A stretch of 64,000 bases of DNA, taken from an uncultured Collinsella sp. GTDB lineage: Bacteria > Actinomycetota > Coriobacteriia > Coriobacteriales > Coriobacteriaceae. The translations under genes were made by a program, and so were the position numbers. The stretch is from positions 49,998 through 113,997 of the forward strand of contig UQPF01000008.1 in assembly GCA_900542905.1 (NCBI GenBank). The letters run 5' to 3'. The notes beneath the pieces were generated by a model. It saw only the letters and a list, made by a program, of their open reading frames with translations, searched no databases and was not told where the DNA came from. Shown piece by piece: positions 41,466 to 49,266 of the stretch; within the stretch, counting starts at the first letter, position 1, and each line of letters starts with the position of its first letter.

Positions 41466-41860
41466 AAAAAAGGAGCGGCGATCTCCTTGACGGAGTCGAT
41501 GCCGTCAAGCGCTGCCTTGATGTCGGCGGCGTACTTCGCCATCGAGAAGCACGCCTTGTACTCCTCGAGGGTCTGGCCGTCGAGCGCGGCGAGGAACTTG
41601 AGCGAAAGCTCGCCGCCCTCGCGCAGCAGGGTGGGCAGCAGGCCGCCCACCATGTCGACGGCCTCCATCTCGACCTTGGCCTTCGCCTCGGCCTCGTCGC
41701 CGCCGGCCTCGGCCTTGGCGGCCTTGGCCGCGGAGCGATAGGAGACGAAGGCGCGCTTGACCTCCTCGCCCAGCTTGCCGCCCATGGCCTCCTCGGCCAC
41801 CTCGGCCAGCAGCTGCGCCGACGTCAGGAACTCGTCGGCCGTGAACTCGTCGATTCGCAT
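41459..41860 (-). CDS. Tail assembly chaperone (gpG-like)
   Basis: 133 residues, acidic and helical (MRIDEFTADEFLTSAQLLAE; GGDEAEAKAKVEMEAVDMV), ending APFFH right after the slippery T7. Position between major tail protein and tape measure is diagnostic. The ATG overlaps the tail-tube stop (TAATG). Confidence 0.82.
   Translation of the reverse strand: MRIDEFTADEFLTSAQLLAEVAEEAMGGKLGEEVKRAFVSYRSAAKAAKAEAGGDEAEAKAKVEMEAVDMVGGLLPTLLREGGELSLKFLAALDGQTLEEYKACFSMAKYAADIKAALDGIDSVKEIAAPFFH
41465..41471 (-). promoter_or_regulatory. -1 programmed frameshift site
   Basis: Minus-strand TTTTTTT in the context GCT CCT TTT TTT CAC TAG, just before the stop of the gpG-like frame. A slip of one base opens the next frame through 41175. 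No pseudoknot was worked out. Confidence 0.8.
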
Positions 41861-42462
41861 TACGCGGCCACCTCCGTGCCGGCGGTACCGGCCTTGACGT
41901 AGATCTCGAACGGCACCGTCTCGGGGTGCTCCATCGAGTAGTGCCCGGTGAACTCGAAGGCGAACTGGGCCTTGGCCTTGTCGCCGGACTGGATCTGGAA
42001 GCCGCCGGTGCTCAGGGAGTTGAGCAGGCGGATGGCGCAGAAGCCGGCGCTCGCGCCCTTGGTGCCGTCCTCGTTGACGGCGCTGTAGTCGCCCACCCAC
42101 CACAGGTCGGCGAAGTCGGCGGACTTGAGGTCGTTGCGCGGGGTCACCTTCTCGGCGGCGGTGTCGGCGGCGCCCGTGAGCTTGGCGGCGAGCTCGGCCG
42201 TCACGGTCACGAACGTGCCGGACATCTTGGCCTCCCAGCCGTCGAGCTGCTTCAGCTCCTTCATGTTCTTCGGACAGTTGTCGATGTCCTCGCCGTAGTC
42301 GATGAAGCTCGGCGTGGCGGTGAAGCTGACGCCGCCGGACGTCGCGCCGAGGATGTCAGTCGCCTTGAGCGTGCCGGTGCCCGGGGCGAACGCCTTGAGC
42401 AGGACGCCCGCGTTCAGCTGGATGTTATTGAACGTGTCCTGCGGGATCTGGGTGTATTTCAT
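41860..42462 (-). CDS. Major tail (tube) protein
   Basis: 200 residues, beta-rich, opening MKYTQIPQDTFNNIQLNAGV and containing GATSGGVSFTATPSFIDYGE, a pattern common to tube proteins of siphophages of Gram-positive bacteria. Upstream of the tail chaperones, as expected. GGGGG precedes the ATG at 42462. The longer in-frame reading upstream is antisense-like low-complexity and unreal. Confidence 0.85.
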   Translation of the reverse strand: MKYTQIPQDTFNNIQLNAGVLLKAFAPGTGTLKATDILGATSGGVSFTATPSFIDYGEDIDNCPKNMKELKQLDGWEAKMSGTFVTVTAELAAKLTGAADTAAEKVTPRNDLKSADFADLWWVGDYSAVNEDGTKGASAGFCAIRLLNSLSTGGFQIQSGDKAKAQFAFEFTGHYSMEHPETVPFEIYVKAGTAGTEVAA

Positions 42463-42470
42463 GGGACCCC

Positions 42471-42842
42471 CTAAAAGGTCGTGATGTTCTCGATTGAGAG
42501 GTTGACGTAGCGTCGCTTGACGCCCGGCTCGCCCGAGTCGACGGCCTGCCAGAACGGCGAGCCGCGCTTGACCCACAGGCCGCCGCCGTCGCAGGGCAGC
42601 ATCACGCCGCCCAGCCCCAGCGCGCGGCCGACGGACTCGGCGTCGGCGTTGGCCTCGGCCTCGCTCTCGGTGCGGCGCCATATCTCGACGGTTACGGCCT
42701 GCTCGCCGTCGCCCCACGCGCCGGAGACCGGCGTGAACGTGAGGTACGGCGGCTCGGTGCCGTCAGGGACGGCCTGCGCGGAATAGGCGGGCATGCCGAA
42801 GCCGCCGAGCCACGCGGCGAGCGCCGCGGTCCTAGTCGGCAT
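42471..42842 (-). CDS. Tail terminator/completion-type protein
   Basis: 123 residues. PPYLTFTPVSGAWGDGEQAVTVEIWRR resembles tail-terminator/minor capsid proteins placed just before the tube gene. It overlaps the upstream head-closure gene by 11 nt and ends 8 nt before the tube ATG. Identification rests on position and general pattern. Confidence 0.65.
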   Translation of the reverse strand: MPTRTAALAAWLGGFGMPAYSAQAVPDGTEPPYLTFTPVSGAWGDGEQAVTVEIWRRTESEAEANADAESVGRALGLGGVMLPCDGGGLWVKRGSPFWQAVDSGEPGVKRRYVNLSIENITTF

Positions 42843-43185
42843 CGGGCAGCCTCCACTCCTCGGCCGTGCACTGCGTGAAGCTGAACGTCGCGCACGCTGG
42901 CGGACGGCCGTCGTCGGCGTTGGACGTGACGCGGAACACCTGCCCGTCGGACACGCGCCTGAACACGTCGCCGTGCGACAGCTCCTCGGAGCACGTCACC
43001 GTGTAGGAGTTGGCGACCCCGGCCGCCTCGGCGACGCGGGCCTCGGCCGACGTGTCGCGGACGATGGAGGCGGAGAAGGCGCGGCCCGTGGCCCACGTCT
43101 CGGCCCAGCCGCCCTCGCCGTCGGGCACGCTCCTGCGGACCATGCGCACGCACGGGACGCGCATGCGCTCGTACAGGCGGCTCAC
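42832..43185 (-). CDS. Head-closure (stopper) protein
   Basis: 117 residues. PCVRMVRRSVPDGEGGWAET at the N-terminus and VFRRVSDGQVFRVTSNADDG later fit the SPP1 gp16/HK97 gp7-like head-tail joining fold. The start is GTG at 43185, with GGAGG 5 nt upstream and a 4-nt overlap with the preceding stop. Position is right for a head-closure protein. Confidence 0.68.
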   Translation of the reverse strand: MSRLYERMRVPCVRMVRRSVPDGEGGWAETWATGRAFSASIVRDTSAEARVAEAAGVANSYTVTCSEELSHGDVFRRVSDGQVFRVTSNADDGRPPACATFSFTQCTAEEWRLPDAD

Positions 43186-43601
43186 AGCTTCCTCCACGGG
43201 TCCATGCGCGCCCTGAACTGGTCGCGCCACGTCAGCGGTCGGCCGTCGGCGCCCATCACGCGGGTGTAGCTGTAGCCGCCGAAGCTCTCGGACTGGTACG
43301 GGCCGCACAGCTCCCCGGCATGCTCCTTGCACCACGCGTCGATCTCGTCCGCGAGGTCGAGGACGGCCCTCGGCACGGCCAGCGCCCACACGGTTCCGAC
43401 GAACTCCTCGTCGGCCATGCCCGTGCAGGGCCAGCGGTGCAGACCGTCGTTGAACACGGAGCCGGTCACGCGGACGTACTGGCCGTCCGCCAGCGCGAGA
43501 CCCTCGGGCGGGACCAGCGCCCCGCCCTCGACGCGGACGCGTCCGGTCGCCTTGCCGCGCACGAACCAGTTGCGCAGGGCACGCAGCAGCTCCTCGAGCA
43601 T
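43182..43601 (-). CDS. Head-tail connector (gp6/gp15-like)
   Basis: 139 residues, helical N-terminus (MLEELLRALRNWFVRG), a beta insert, and PYQSESFGGYSYTRV, a pattern common in phage head-tail adaptors. Directly downstream of the major capsid gene. Overlaps the next gene by 4 nt (GTGA). Confidence 0.65.
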   Translation of the reverse strand: MLEELLRALRNWFVRGKATGRVRVEGGALVPPEGLALADGQYVRVTGSVFNDGLHRWPCTGMADEEFVGTVWALAVPRAVLDLADEIDAWCKEHAGELCGPYQSESFGGYSYTRVMGADGRPLTWRDQFRARMDPWRKL

Positions 43602-43604
43602 GGC

Positions 43605-44600
43605 CTAGCCCAGCTTCGGGGCGGTGCCGATGCCCTTGAGGACGCCGGCCTTGAGCGTGTTCTTCAGGGCCACGCCGGCAACGAGCTCGACCTCGCCGGT
43701 CTTGACGGCGCCGGGCTGGGCCATGTCGGGCATGTAGGACTGGACCACGCCGGTGCCGGTCGGCGAGATGCCGTGGAAGCCGTCGAGGCCCAGGGACACG
43801 GCGTAGATGTCGGACTTGCCGAGTGCGGCGGCCGTGGCGGCGGTGTCGGCGACGGCGTCGACGGCGGTGGTGCCGTTGTAGTACTTGCCCAGGTCGACGA
43901 TGGGCACGCCGTTGTAGGTCTCGATGTATCGGCCGGCGTCGTCCTTGGTGCGCTCGTAGTAGCCGGCGCGTCGGGCGATGCCGCGGAACTTCGTCAGCAT
44001 CTTGCCGTTCATCATCAGCATGTTCGGGCCGTCGACCTGCGAGAGCAGGTAGTCGACCTCGTCGAGGAACGCCTGGGCGTTCTTGGTCATGAGGTCGGCG
44101 GTGGAGACATCGACCTCGGAGCCGATCTCGTTGGACGTGCCGGAGAGCAGCTTGGCGAGGCCGTCGAACGTGCCGTCGGGCTTGCCGGCGCCGGCTGTGC
44201 CGGAGGCCTTGCCGTTGATAACGAGGTAGTGGAACTCGTTGGCCACGGCCTTGATCTTCTGCTCCAGCTGGAAGGCCAGCTCGTCCACGGCGCCGGAGGT
44301 GTTCTGCAGGACGCGGTCGACCTGGAAGGCGCCGCCCATGATGACGGCGTTGGTGGTCTTCTTCTCGCGCTTGGCCTCGTTGGCCGTGTACTCGGCGTTG
44401 ATGGCGCGGACGCCGGCGGTCGCCGGGGTCTTCAGCTGCGTGTAGCCGTAGGCCAGCGTGGAGCCGCCGGTGCCGGGCGAGATGGCGTTGTCGAACGTCA
44501 GCTTGTCCAGCAGGAGGGACGAGCGCTGGAAGGTGTCGACCACGGATTGGTCGACGCGGTCGGCCATGCCGACCTTTGCCTCTTCGAGTGTGATGGGCAT
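43605..44600 (-). CDS. Major capsid protein (HK97 fold)
   Basis: 331 residues. MPITLEEAKVGMADRVDQSV, FDNAISPGTGGSTLAYGYTQ and LLSQVDGPNMLMMNGKMLTK are typical of HK97-fold capsid proteins with a short N-arm; assembly is assisted by the separate scaffold upstream. 3 nt from the scaffold stop and close to the connector gene. Confidence 0.9.
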   Translation of the reverse strand: MPITLEEAKVGMADRVDQSVVDTFQRSSLLLDKLTFDNAISPGTGGSTLAYGYTQLKTPATAGVRAINAEYTANEAKREKKTTNAVIMGGAFQVDRVLQNTSGAVDELAFQLEQKIKAVANEFHYLVINGKASGTAGAGKPDGTFDGLAKLLSGTSNEIGSEVDVSTADLMTKNAQAFLDEVDYLLSQVDGPNMLMMNGKMLTKFRGIARRAGYYERTKDDAGRYIETYNGVPIVDLGKYYNGTTAVDAVADTAATAAALGKSDIYAVSLGLDGFHGISPTGTGVVQSYMPDMAQPGAVKTGEVELVAGVALKNTLKAGVLKGIGTAPKLG

Positions 44601-44603
44601 GTG

Positions 44604-45164
44604 TTACTCCTTGTTCTCGTAGCGTTGGTGGAGCGCCTCGCGCAGGTTCTTGGGCGCTGCGGCGCCGCCGGTGCTCTTGGGCGGGTTGGGCACGGTCGCG
44701 CCCTGCGTGGTCTTGACCGCGATGAAGTCGGCCCAGTCGGACTTGATGGACTCGGTCAGGTCGTCGGCGCCCTCGATGGCGCCGTCCTTGACGGTCACGC
44801 CCGACAGGTCGGACACCTTGAGGACGGTGTCGATGCGCTTGGGGTCGACGCCCGCGCCGGCCAGCAGCTCGCGGTACAGGCCGCGCTTCTCGCGCTCCGC
44901 CGCCTCGCCGTCGACCTTCGCCTTGTAGTCGTCGAGCTCCTTGCACTTGGCCTTGTACTTCTCCTCGTACTCGCCGGCGCCCTCGCCGGCCTTCTTGGCC
45001 TCCTCGAGCTGCTTTCGCAGGCCCTCTGCCTCGTCGGCGCCCGCCTTGTAGCGGTCGCGCTCGGCCTTCAGCCCGTCGACGCTCTCGACGTGCTCCTCGA
45101 TGATCTGCTCGATCTTCTCGTCCTCGATGCCCATTGCCTTGAGCATCTTCCGCGTCAGTGCCAC
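44604..45164 (-). CDS. Capsid scaffolding protein
   Basis: 186 residues. A long charged coiled coil (about residues 25-100; KAERDRYKAGADEAEGLRKQ, EEYKAKCKELDDYKAKV-like) is followed by a C-terminal part with NPPKSTGGAAAPKNLREALH, typical of phage scaffold proteins. Starts at GTG 45164 with AAAGGAG 5 nt upstream. Directly before the capsid gene. The 45165-45271 gap shows nothing. Confidence 0.82.
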   Translation of the reverse strand: MALTRKMLKAMGIEDEKIEQIIEEHVESVDGLKAERDRYKAGADEAEGLRKQLEEAKKAGEGAGEYEEKYKAKCKELDDYKAKVDGEAAEREKRGLYRELLAGAGVDPKRIDTVLKVSDLSGVTVKDGAIEGADDLTESIKSDWADFIAVKTTQGATVPNPPKSTGGAAAPKNLREALHQRYENKE

Positions 45165-45271
45165 GCTGTCTCCTTTTCCTCGGATGGGACGGGGCGCCGG
45201 CTTTTCGTCGCGGCCTCCCCGTGCGGCAGTCCGTCGCCGCGGCGACATCGTCCGGCGCGCGTAACGCGGCC

Positions 45272-45745
45272 CTAGCCGCCCAGGTGCTTGAGGAAGATTG
45301 AGCGGTATGTGGATGCGTGGTCCTCGGCCGCCGGCTTGAGGTAGGGCTGCGGCTTCTGGTTCCTCGTTCCCAGTTCGACATATGGCGCGTACTCGACGTT
45401 CGTGCCTATGACGGCGCACTTGCCGCCCTCGTCGACGATGTGGGTGATGGAGTTGCGGAGGCGACCCGTGTCGACCGGGCAGGCACGCTTGGCGTAGCCC
45501 TCGGCGACGAGACCGACCTCCTCCAGCGCGGCGACGAGCGCCCGGTCGATGGCGTTGGCGATGGCCTCGCGGTTGTCCTCGCGCACCTCGACGAGGCCGG
45601 AGATGTCGGAGGCGAGCAGGCCCTTGGCGGTGCCGCGCTTGAAGCCCTTGGCGCTCATTCCCTCCGTGACGTCGCCGTTTCGGTCGGTCCACGTGTCGTT
45701 CTTGGCGCTCCACTTCTCCTTGCTGACCTTCTGCGGCGCGGCCAT
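45272..45745 (-). CDS. HK97 gp10-like head-tail/tail-completion protein
   Basis: 157 residues with the family core RACPVDTGRLRNSITHIVDE and VEYAPYVELGTRNQKPQPYL. These proteins usually lie between head-closure and tail-terminator genes, but here the gene is upstream of the scaffold and capsid, an unusual order. The ATG at 45745 overlaps the stop of the Cys-rich gene. Confidence 0.82.
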   Translation of the reverse strand: MAAPQKVSKEKWSAKNDTWTDRNGDVTEGMSAKGFKRGTAKGLLASDISGLVEVREDNREAIANAIDRALVAALEEVGLVAEGYAKRACPVDTGRLRNSITHIVDEGGKCAVIGTNVEYAPYVELGTRNQKPQPYLKPAAEDHASTYRSIFLKHLGG

Positions 45746-45966
45746 CAGCCCAACACCTCCGTGCCGTAGCCCACGCGGCCGTTGACGTCCGCCTCGACGG
45801 CCTCGATGGCCTGCACCGGCACGCCCTCGCACCCGAGCGTGCAGCCGTCGTCAGGCTCGACCTCGTCGCCGCGCTGCGTGCAGATGAAGGTATCCGGGAG
45901 CGTGAAGCCGAAACCCAGTTTTACGGCGCAGTCTCCGCAGTTCGCGCAAGTGAATAGCTCTTTCAT
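45745..45966 (-). CDS. Cysteine-rich small phage protein
   Basis: 73 residues, with MKELFTCANCGDCAVKLGF (CxxCxxC) and FICTQRGDEVEPDDGCTLGC, suggesting a metal-binding fold. A GGGG-type ribosome site lies before the ATG. Overlaps the gp10-like gene by one base (TGATG). Function unknown. Confidence 0.6.
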   Translation of the reverse strand: MKELFTCANCGDCAVKLGFGFTLPDTFICTQRGDEVEPDDGCTLGCEGVPVQAIEAVEADVNGRVGYGTEVLG

Positions 45967-46012
45967 GCCTGCCCCAATCTCTCTACGGGCAGTGTCGCGG
46001 CACGGTCACGCG

Positions 46013-46879
46013 CTAGCCGAGCGCGGCCTGCACGGCGCGCTCGCGGTCGCTCAGGTGCCAGCGTTCTGCGGCGGCGCGTTCTGCGGCGGCGCGTTCTGCG
46101 GCGGCGCGTTCTGCGGCGGCGCGTTCTGCGGCGGCGCGTTCTGCGGCGGCGCGTTCTGCGGCGGCGCGTTCTGCGGCGGCGCGTTCTGCGGCGGCGGCCC
46201 GGCTTAGCAGCAGGCCGCCGCCGAAGATTCCCTTGCCGCGCTCGCGCTGCTCGTCGAGCGCCGAGATGCGGCAAGCGTCGCGCCTGCGGACGCGGTATGG
46301 CGTGCCGTGCGAGGCGAGCCACTGCGCCCTCGCGGCGGTTATGACGTCGTCGGGGTACTCGTACTTCGCGACGGCCTTCCTCGTCGCCTTGAGCCGCGCG
46401 TCGTTCGCCTCGTTCAGCCTGCGCCCGAGCTCCGGTTCCGCCTCAAGGACGTTCTCCCCGTCCAGGTTCGTCACGAAGCCCGTGCGCACGACCGCGCCGT
46501 TCTCGTAGGTGATGCTGCAGTCGCAGACGATGTGGTCGACCTCCATGCACCGCTTGCCGCTGAGGCACGTGAGCGACGGCGCGAACAGGAAGAACCCGAT
46601 GCCGCGCTCGAGGTAGAACGCCTGAATCTTAGAGAGGATGGAGAACGGCGGGTTGTCGACCACGACGCAGCCCTCCGGGTACTCGAAGGCCTCGTAGTCG
46701 CCACCCGGCCAGAACGGCCTCACGACGTCGGCCTCCTCGACGCCCCATCTCTCTCGCACGTAGTCGAGCACGACGGCGAAAATCTCCGGCGGCGTGTAGC
46801 AGTCGTCGGTGGTCTTTTTCGGCTTGAACTTCTCGACGAAGTCGTCGTAGTCGTTGAAGCTCTCTCTGCTCTGGCCCAT
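46013..46879 (-). CDS. Adenine-methyltransferase-like phage protein with AAAER repeat tail
   Basis: 288 residues. The N-terminal 215 resemble phage DNA N6-adenine methyltransferases: DDCYTPPEIFAVVLDYVRER, then GCVVVDNPPFSILSKIQAFY with an NPPF catalytic motif (DPPY class). The SAM-binding DxFxGxG-type motif is not evident (VVRPFWPGGDYEAF in its place), so activity is uncertain. Residues about 230-275 are nine AAAER pentapeptides from a 15-bp tandem repeat, predicted as a long helix. Located in the head gene cluster. Confidence 0.6.
   Translation of the reverse strand: MGQSRESFNDYDDFVEKFKPKKTTDDCYTPPEIFAVVLDYVRERWGVEEADVVRPFWPGGDYEAFEYPEGCVVVDNPPFSILSKIQAFYLERGIGFFLFAPSLTCLSGKRCMEVDHIVCDCSITYENGAVVRTGFVTNLDGENVLEAEPELGRRLNEANDARLKATRKAVAKYEYPDDVITAARAQWLASHGTPYRVRRRDACRISALDEQRERGKGIFGGGLLLSRAAAAERAAAERAAAERAAAERAAAERAAAERAAAERAAAERAAAERWHLSDRERAVQAALG
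46064..46198. repeat. 15-bp tandem repeat, nine copies
   Basis: TTCTGCGGCGGCGCG repeated head to tail from 46064 to 46198, the last copy ending in GGC. On minus it codes for AAAER units. Copies are identical apart from the last, indicating recent slippage expansion. Confidence 0.92.
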
Positions 46880-47001
46880 GTCCCCTCCCGTTGTCGGTTT
46901 CCTGGGGGAATGGTCGAGCTGCGGTCACGCGGCATGAAAAAGCCCCGCCGGGGCGGGGCTGAACTAGGCAAGCGGTTAGACCGATTAGCCGATTGATGGG
47001 G

Positions 47002-47193
47002 CTAAAGGAAGATGCTAGAGTCATGCTCCATGAGCTTAGGCTCACCGGACGAGATAGACTCTTCCAGAAGGTCGGCATATTCGCAAACGTGCCCGTAGAA
47101 CATAGGCTCATAGCCGAACATCTCAATAAAGACGGGTTCGGCCTTCTCGATACGAGCTTTTGCAAGCTTCTCCTGCTTAACCTGGCTTTCCAT
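47002..47193 (-). CDS. Small protein downstream of MuF-metallopeptidase (candidate immunity protein)
   Basis: 63 residues, acidic overall, MESQVKQEKLAKARIEKAEP then FGYEPMFYGHVCEYADLLEE. Its ATG overlaps the stop of the MuF gene (TGATG). Low G+C like the end of that gene. No family recognised. The place and size fit an immunity protein for a toxin domain, which is inference. The gap 46880-47001 holds nothing clear. Confidence 0.55.
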   Translation of the reverse strand: MESQVKQEKLAKARIEKAEPVFIEMFGYEPMFYGHVCEYADLLEESISSGEPKLMEHDSSIFL

Positions 47194-49187
47194 CAAATCA
47201 GCTCCTCAAGCATCTCTTCGAATATTTTACTCGATTCAGGTAGGTATTTCCGCAGGACATCAAGCGATTCCTGGTTAGCGGTATGAGCGCTGAAGAACTC
47301 GGCAAAACCTTCATGAGACAAGCGCATCAGAGTGAAGTCCTCGCCTGACCCCTTGGGCCTCCAATAGCCTCTATCATGGTACCAGCCGTCTTCGCACTTA
47401 TTGAGAGTTGCACCGCAGATAAGGTCTGAAAGATCGGCCTTTTGAGCGTGGCCCATCTTCCCGATCTCATCGGCGACCGAGCGATACGCGTCTTTCTTCG
47501 AATGATGGAGCGTCGAGAGCGCGAGATCGATTCTTTCTGGGTTCTTCCTCAGGAAATCAACTCTCCACTTCTCTAGGTAGCCATTTGACTGAAGCCAATC
47601 CAAGTCCTCGGCCTCGACCGCCTTCTTGAACCCTTCCCGCATCTCCTTGTTCCGAGCGTCGATGTATGCGTTCGCCTCCTTCTTGATCGTCTTCGCGAAT
47701 ACCCCACCTTTGTAGGTCTCCGATATATTCGAGTTGAGACCGTCGACCATGTGCCCGAACTCATGGAACCAGGTCGTTCCTTGGGGTCTCAACCCATCTT
47801 TCGAAAACACTTTTTCAAGGTTGAGCCTCACGCCACCGTCCGTTGGGCTGTAGTGGGCGGTCCCGCCCCATCCGCCGTTCAGCAAAACGAAATCCCGCTC
47901 ATGCTTCAGGTAAACGCTACGGGCAGCCTTGTCCGAACGCTTGAGTATGCCTTTCACCGCATCCCTTTGATCCCCATTGAGGCGCGAGTAGACGGAAGCA
48001 GACATATCGGGCTTGCCCGCGATGCGCCGAATTCGGGCCAGCGCCGCGTCCAACACCTTCTGCTGGTCCCCCGCGCTCATCTTGCGGAACGAGCCGGACG
48101 GTATGCCGTACTCCTTGAGCTGCTCCGTGAGCCTCTTCCTCGCCTCGGTCGGCGACACGCCCGCCACGTCCAGCTTGCGCTTGGTTCCGGGCATTTCCAT
48201 GAACTCGGAGATGGTGCGGTTCGCGGGCTTGGTGCCGGTGACGGCGGGCTTGCCGGCCTTCCACTCCTCGTAGGTCATGCCCTCGGGCAGCCTGCTCCAC
48301 CTCTTGCCGTCGCTGTAGTCCACGCCATCCACGGCCGCGATGAGCGTGCAGCGGCAGTTGCACGTCTCGGCATACGGCGCCTCCGGGTCGCCCGGGTAGC
48401 GGCAGCCGTTGCTGAACTTCTCCCCGACCTCGACCTTCTCGCCGTCGAGCTGCCTGTGGCTCGAGCGCGTGCGCCCGTCGAGCGTCGCCAGCCACTCCTG
48501 CTGGACCTTGATGCCGAGCCCCTTGGCCCTCTTGTAGCTATCGACGCGCCCGGCGTTCTCCGCCGCCGTCGTCGAGGTTCGCGCCAGCCGCACCGCCGCC
48601 GCGCGGTTCGCCCCCGTCACGTCCTGCATGCGCTTGGCTATCTTCGGTATCGATTCGCCGAGCAGGATGCCCTGCGTGATCTGGTTGGCGATGAGCCGGC
48701 GGTTCCACGCCATGTCCTTGGCGACGTTGACGGAGGGCTTCGGCAGGTAGCTGTCGTGGTCGGTGAGCAGCCTCTGAACGGTCGATGCGTCCTGCAGGGC
48801 GTAGGCCGTGTCAACGCCCACGGCGCTCTCGACCTGCCACGTGCCGTAGTTGTAGTTCTCGGCGTAGACCTCGGGCAGCCTGCCCTCGATGGCAGCGGCA
48901 GCGACGACGTTCGCATGCGTCATGGCCTCGGCGCACTGCTTGAGGACGATTCGGTAGCGCCTGCCGGCCGCGACCTTCCCGCTTCGCCAAGACCTGTATT
49001 GAGCCTTGGTGATCTCGCCGGCCTCGAGACGCTCGCGCATCTTCTCGTCGTCGGCCTCGAACTGCGCCAGATAGCGCTTGAGGTTGGCGTAGGCAGTCTT
49101 GCTCGCCTCGCCGTACACTCCCTCCACCTCGCGCTCGAACGCCCGAATCTCGGCGTCTGAGAACTCGTGAGCGCTGTCCTTCGCCAT
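47193..49187 (-). CDS. MuF-type minor head protein fused to HExxH metallopeptidase domain
   Basis: 664 residues. The N-terminal part is a MuF/SPP1 gp7-like minor capsid protein (LIANQITQGILLGESIPKIA; RTSTTAAENAGRVDSYKRAK; TLDGRTRSSHRQLDGEKV; ETCNCRCTLIAAV), injected or packaged with phage heads. The C-terminal ~350 residues carry TTWFHEFGHMVDGLNSN near residue 476 (HExxH zinc motif) and a later SHEGFAEFFSAHT. The C-terminal third is AT-richer than the N-terminus. It fits the MuF polymorphic toxin design. The ATG at 49187 has GGAGG 6 nt upstream; one at 49214 does not. Confidence 0.8.
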   Translation of the reverse strand: MAKDSAHEFSDAEIRAFEREVEGVYGEASKTAYANLKRYLAQFEADDEKMRERLEAGEITKAQYRSWRSGKVAAGRRYRIVLKQCAEAMTHANVVAAAAIEGRLPEVYAENYNYGTWQVESAVGVDTAYALQDASTVQRLLTDHDSYLPKPSVNVAKDMAWNRRLIANQITQGILLGESIPKIAKRMQDVTGANRAAAVRLARTSTTAAENAGRVDSYKRAKGLGIKVQQEWLATLDGRTRSSHRQLDGEKVEVGEKFSNGCRYPGDPEAPYAETCNCRCTLIAAVDGVDYSDGKRWSRLPEGMTYEEWKAGKPAVTGTKPANRTISEFMEMPGTKRKLDVAGVSPTEARKRLTEQLKEYGIPSGSFRKMSAGDQQKVLDAALARIRRIAGKPDMSASVYSRLNGDQRDAVKGILKRSDKAARSVYLKHERDFVLLNGGWGGTAHYSPTDGGVRLNLEKVFSKDGLRPQGTTWFHEFGHMVDGLNSNISETYKGGVFAKTIKKEANAYIDARNKEMREGFKKAVEAEDLDWLQSNGYLEKWRVDFLRKNPERIDLALSTLHHSKKDAYRSVADEIGKMGHAQKADLSDLICGATLNKCEDGWYHDRGYWRPKGSGEDFTLMRLSHEGFAEFFSAHTANQESLDVLRKYLPESSKIFEEMLEELI

Positions 49188-49231
49188 GTACCGCCTCCAA
49201 TCGTCGGCACGCATGGTCGCCCGCGCATAAC

Positions 49232-49266
49232 GGAAAAGGGCCCGACCGAAGCCGGGGCCCTTTTCC
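49232..49266. other. Hairpin between portal and MuF genes
   Basis: GGAAAAGGGCCC (49232-49243) and GGGCCCTTTTCC (49255-49266) pair perfectly over 12 bp. On minus it lies at the portal stop and 45 nt before the MuF start. T-run is inside the stem, so it is a possible attenuator or mRNA stabiliser rather than a full terminator. Confidence 0.45.

Noticed and set aside
46064..46198. CRISPR array
   Set aside because: The repeats are contiguous with no spacers and lie in frame within a gene.
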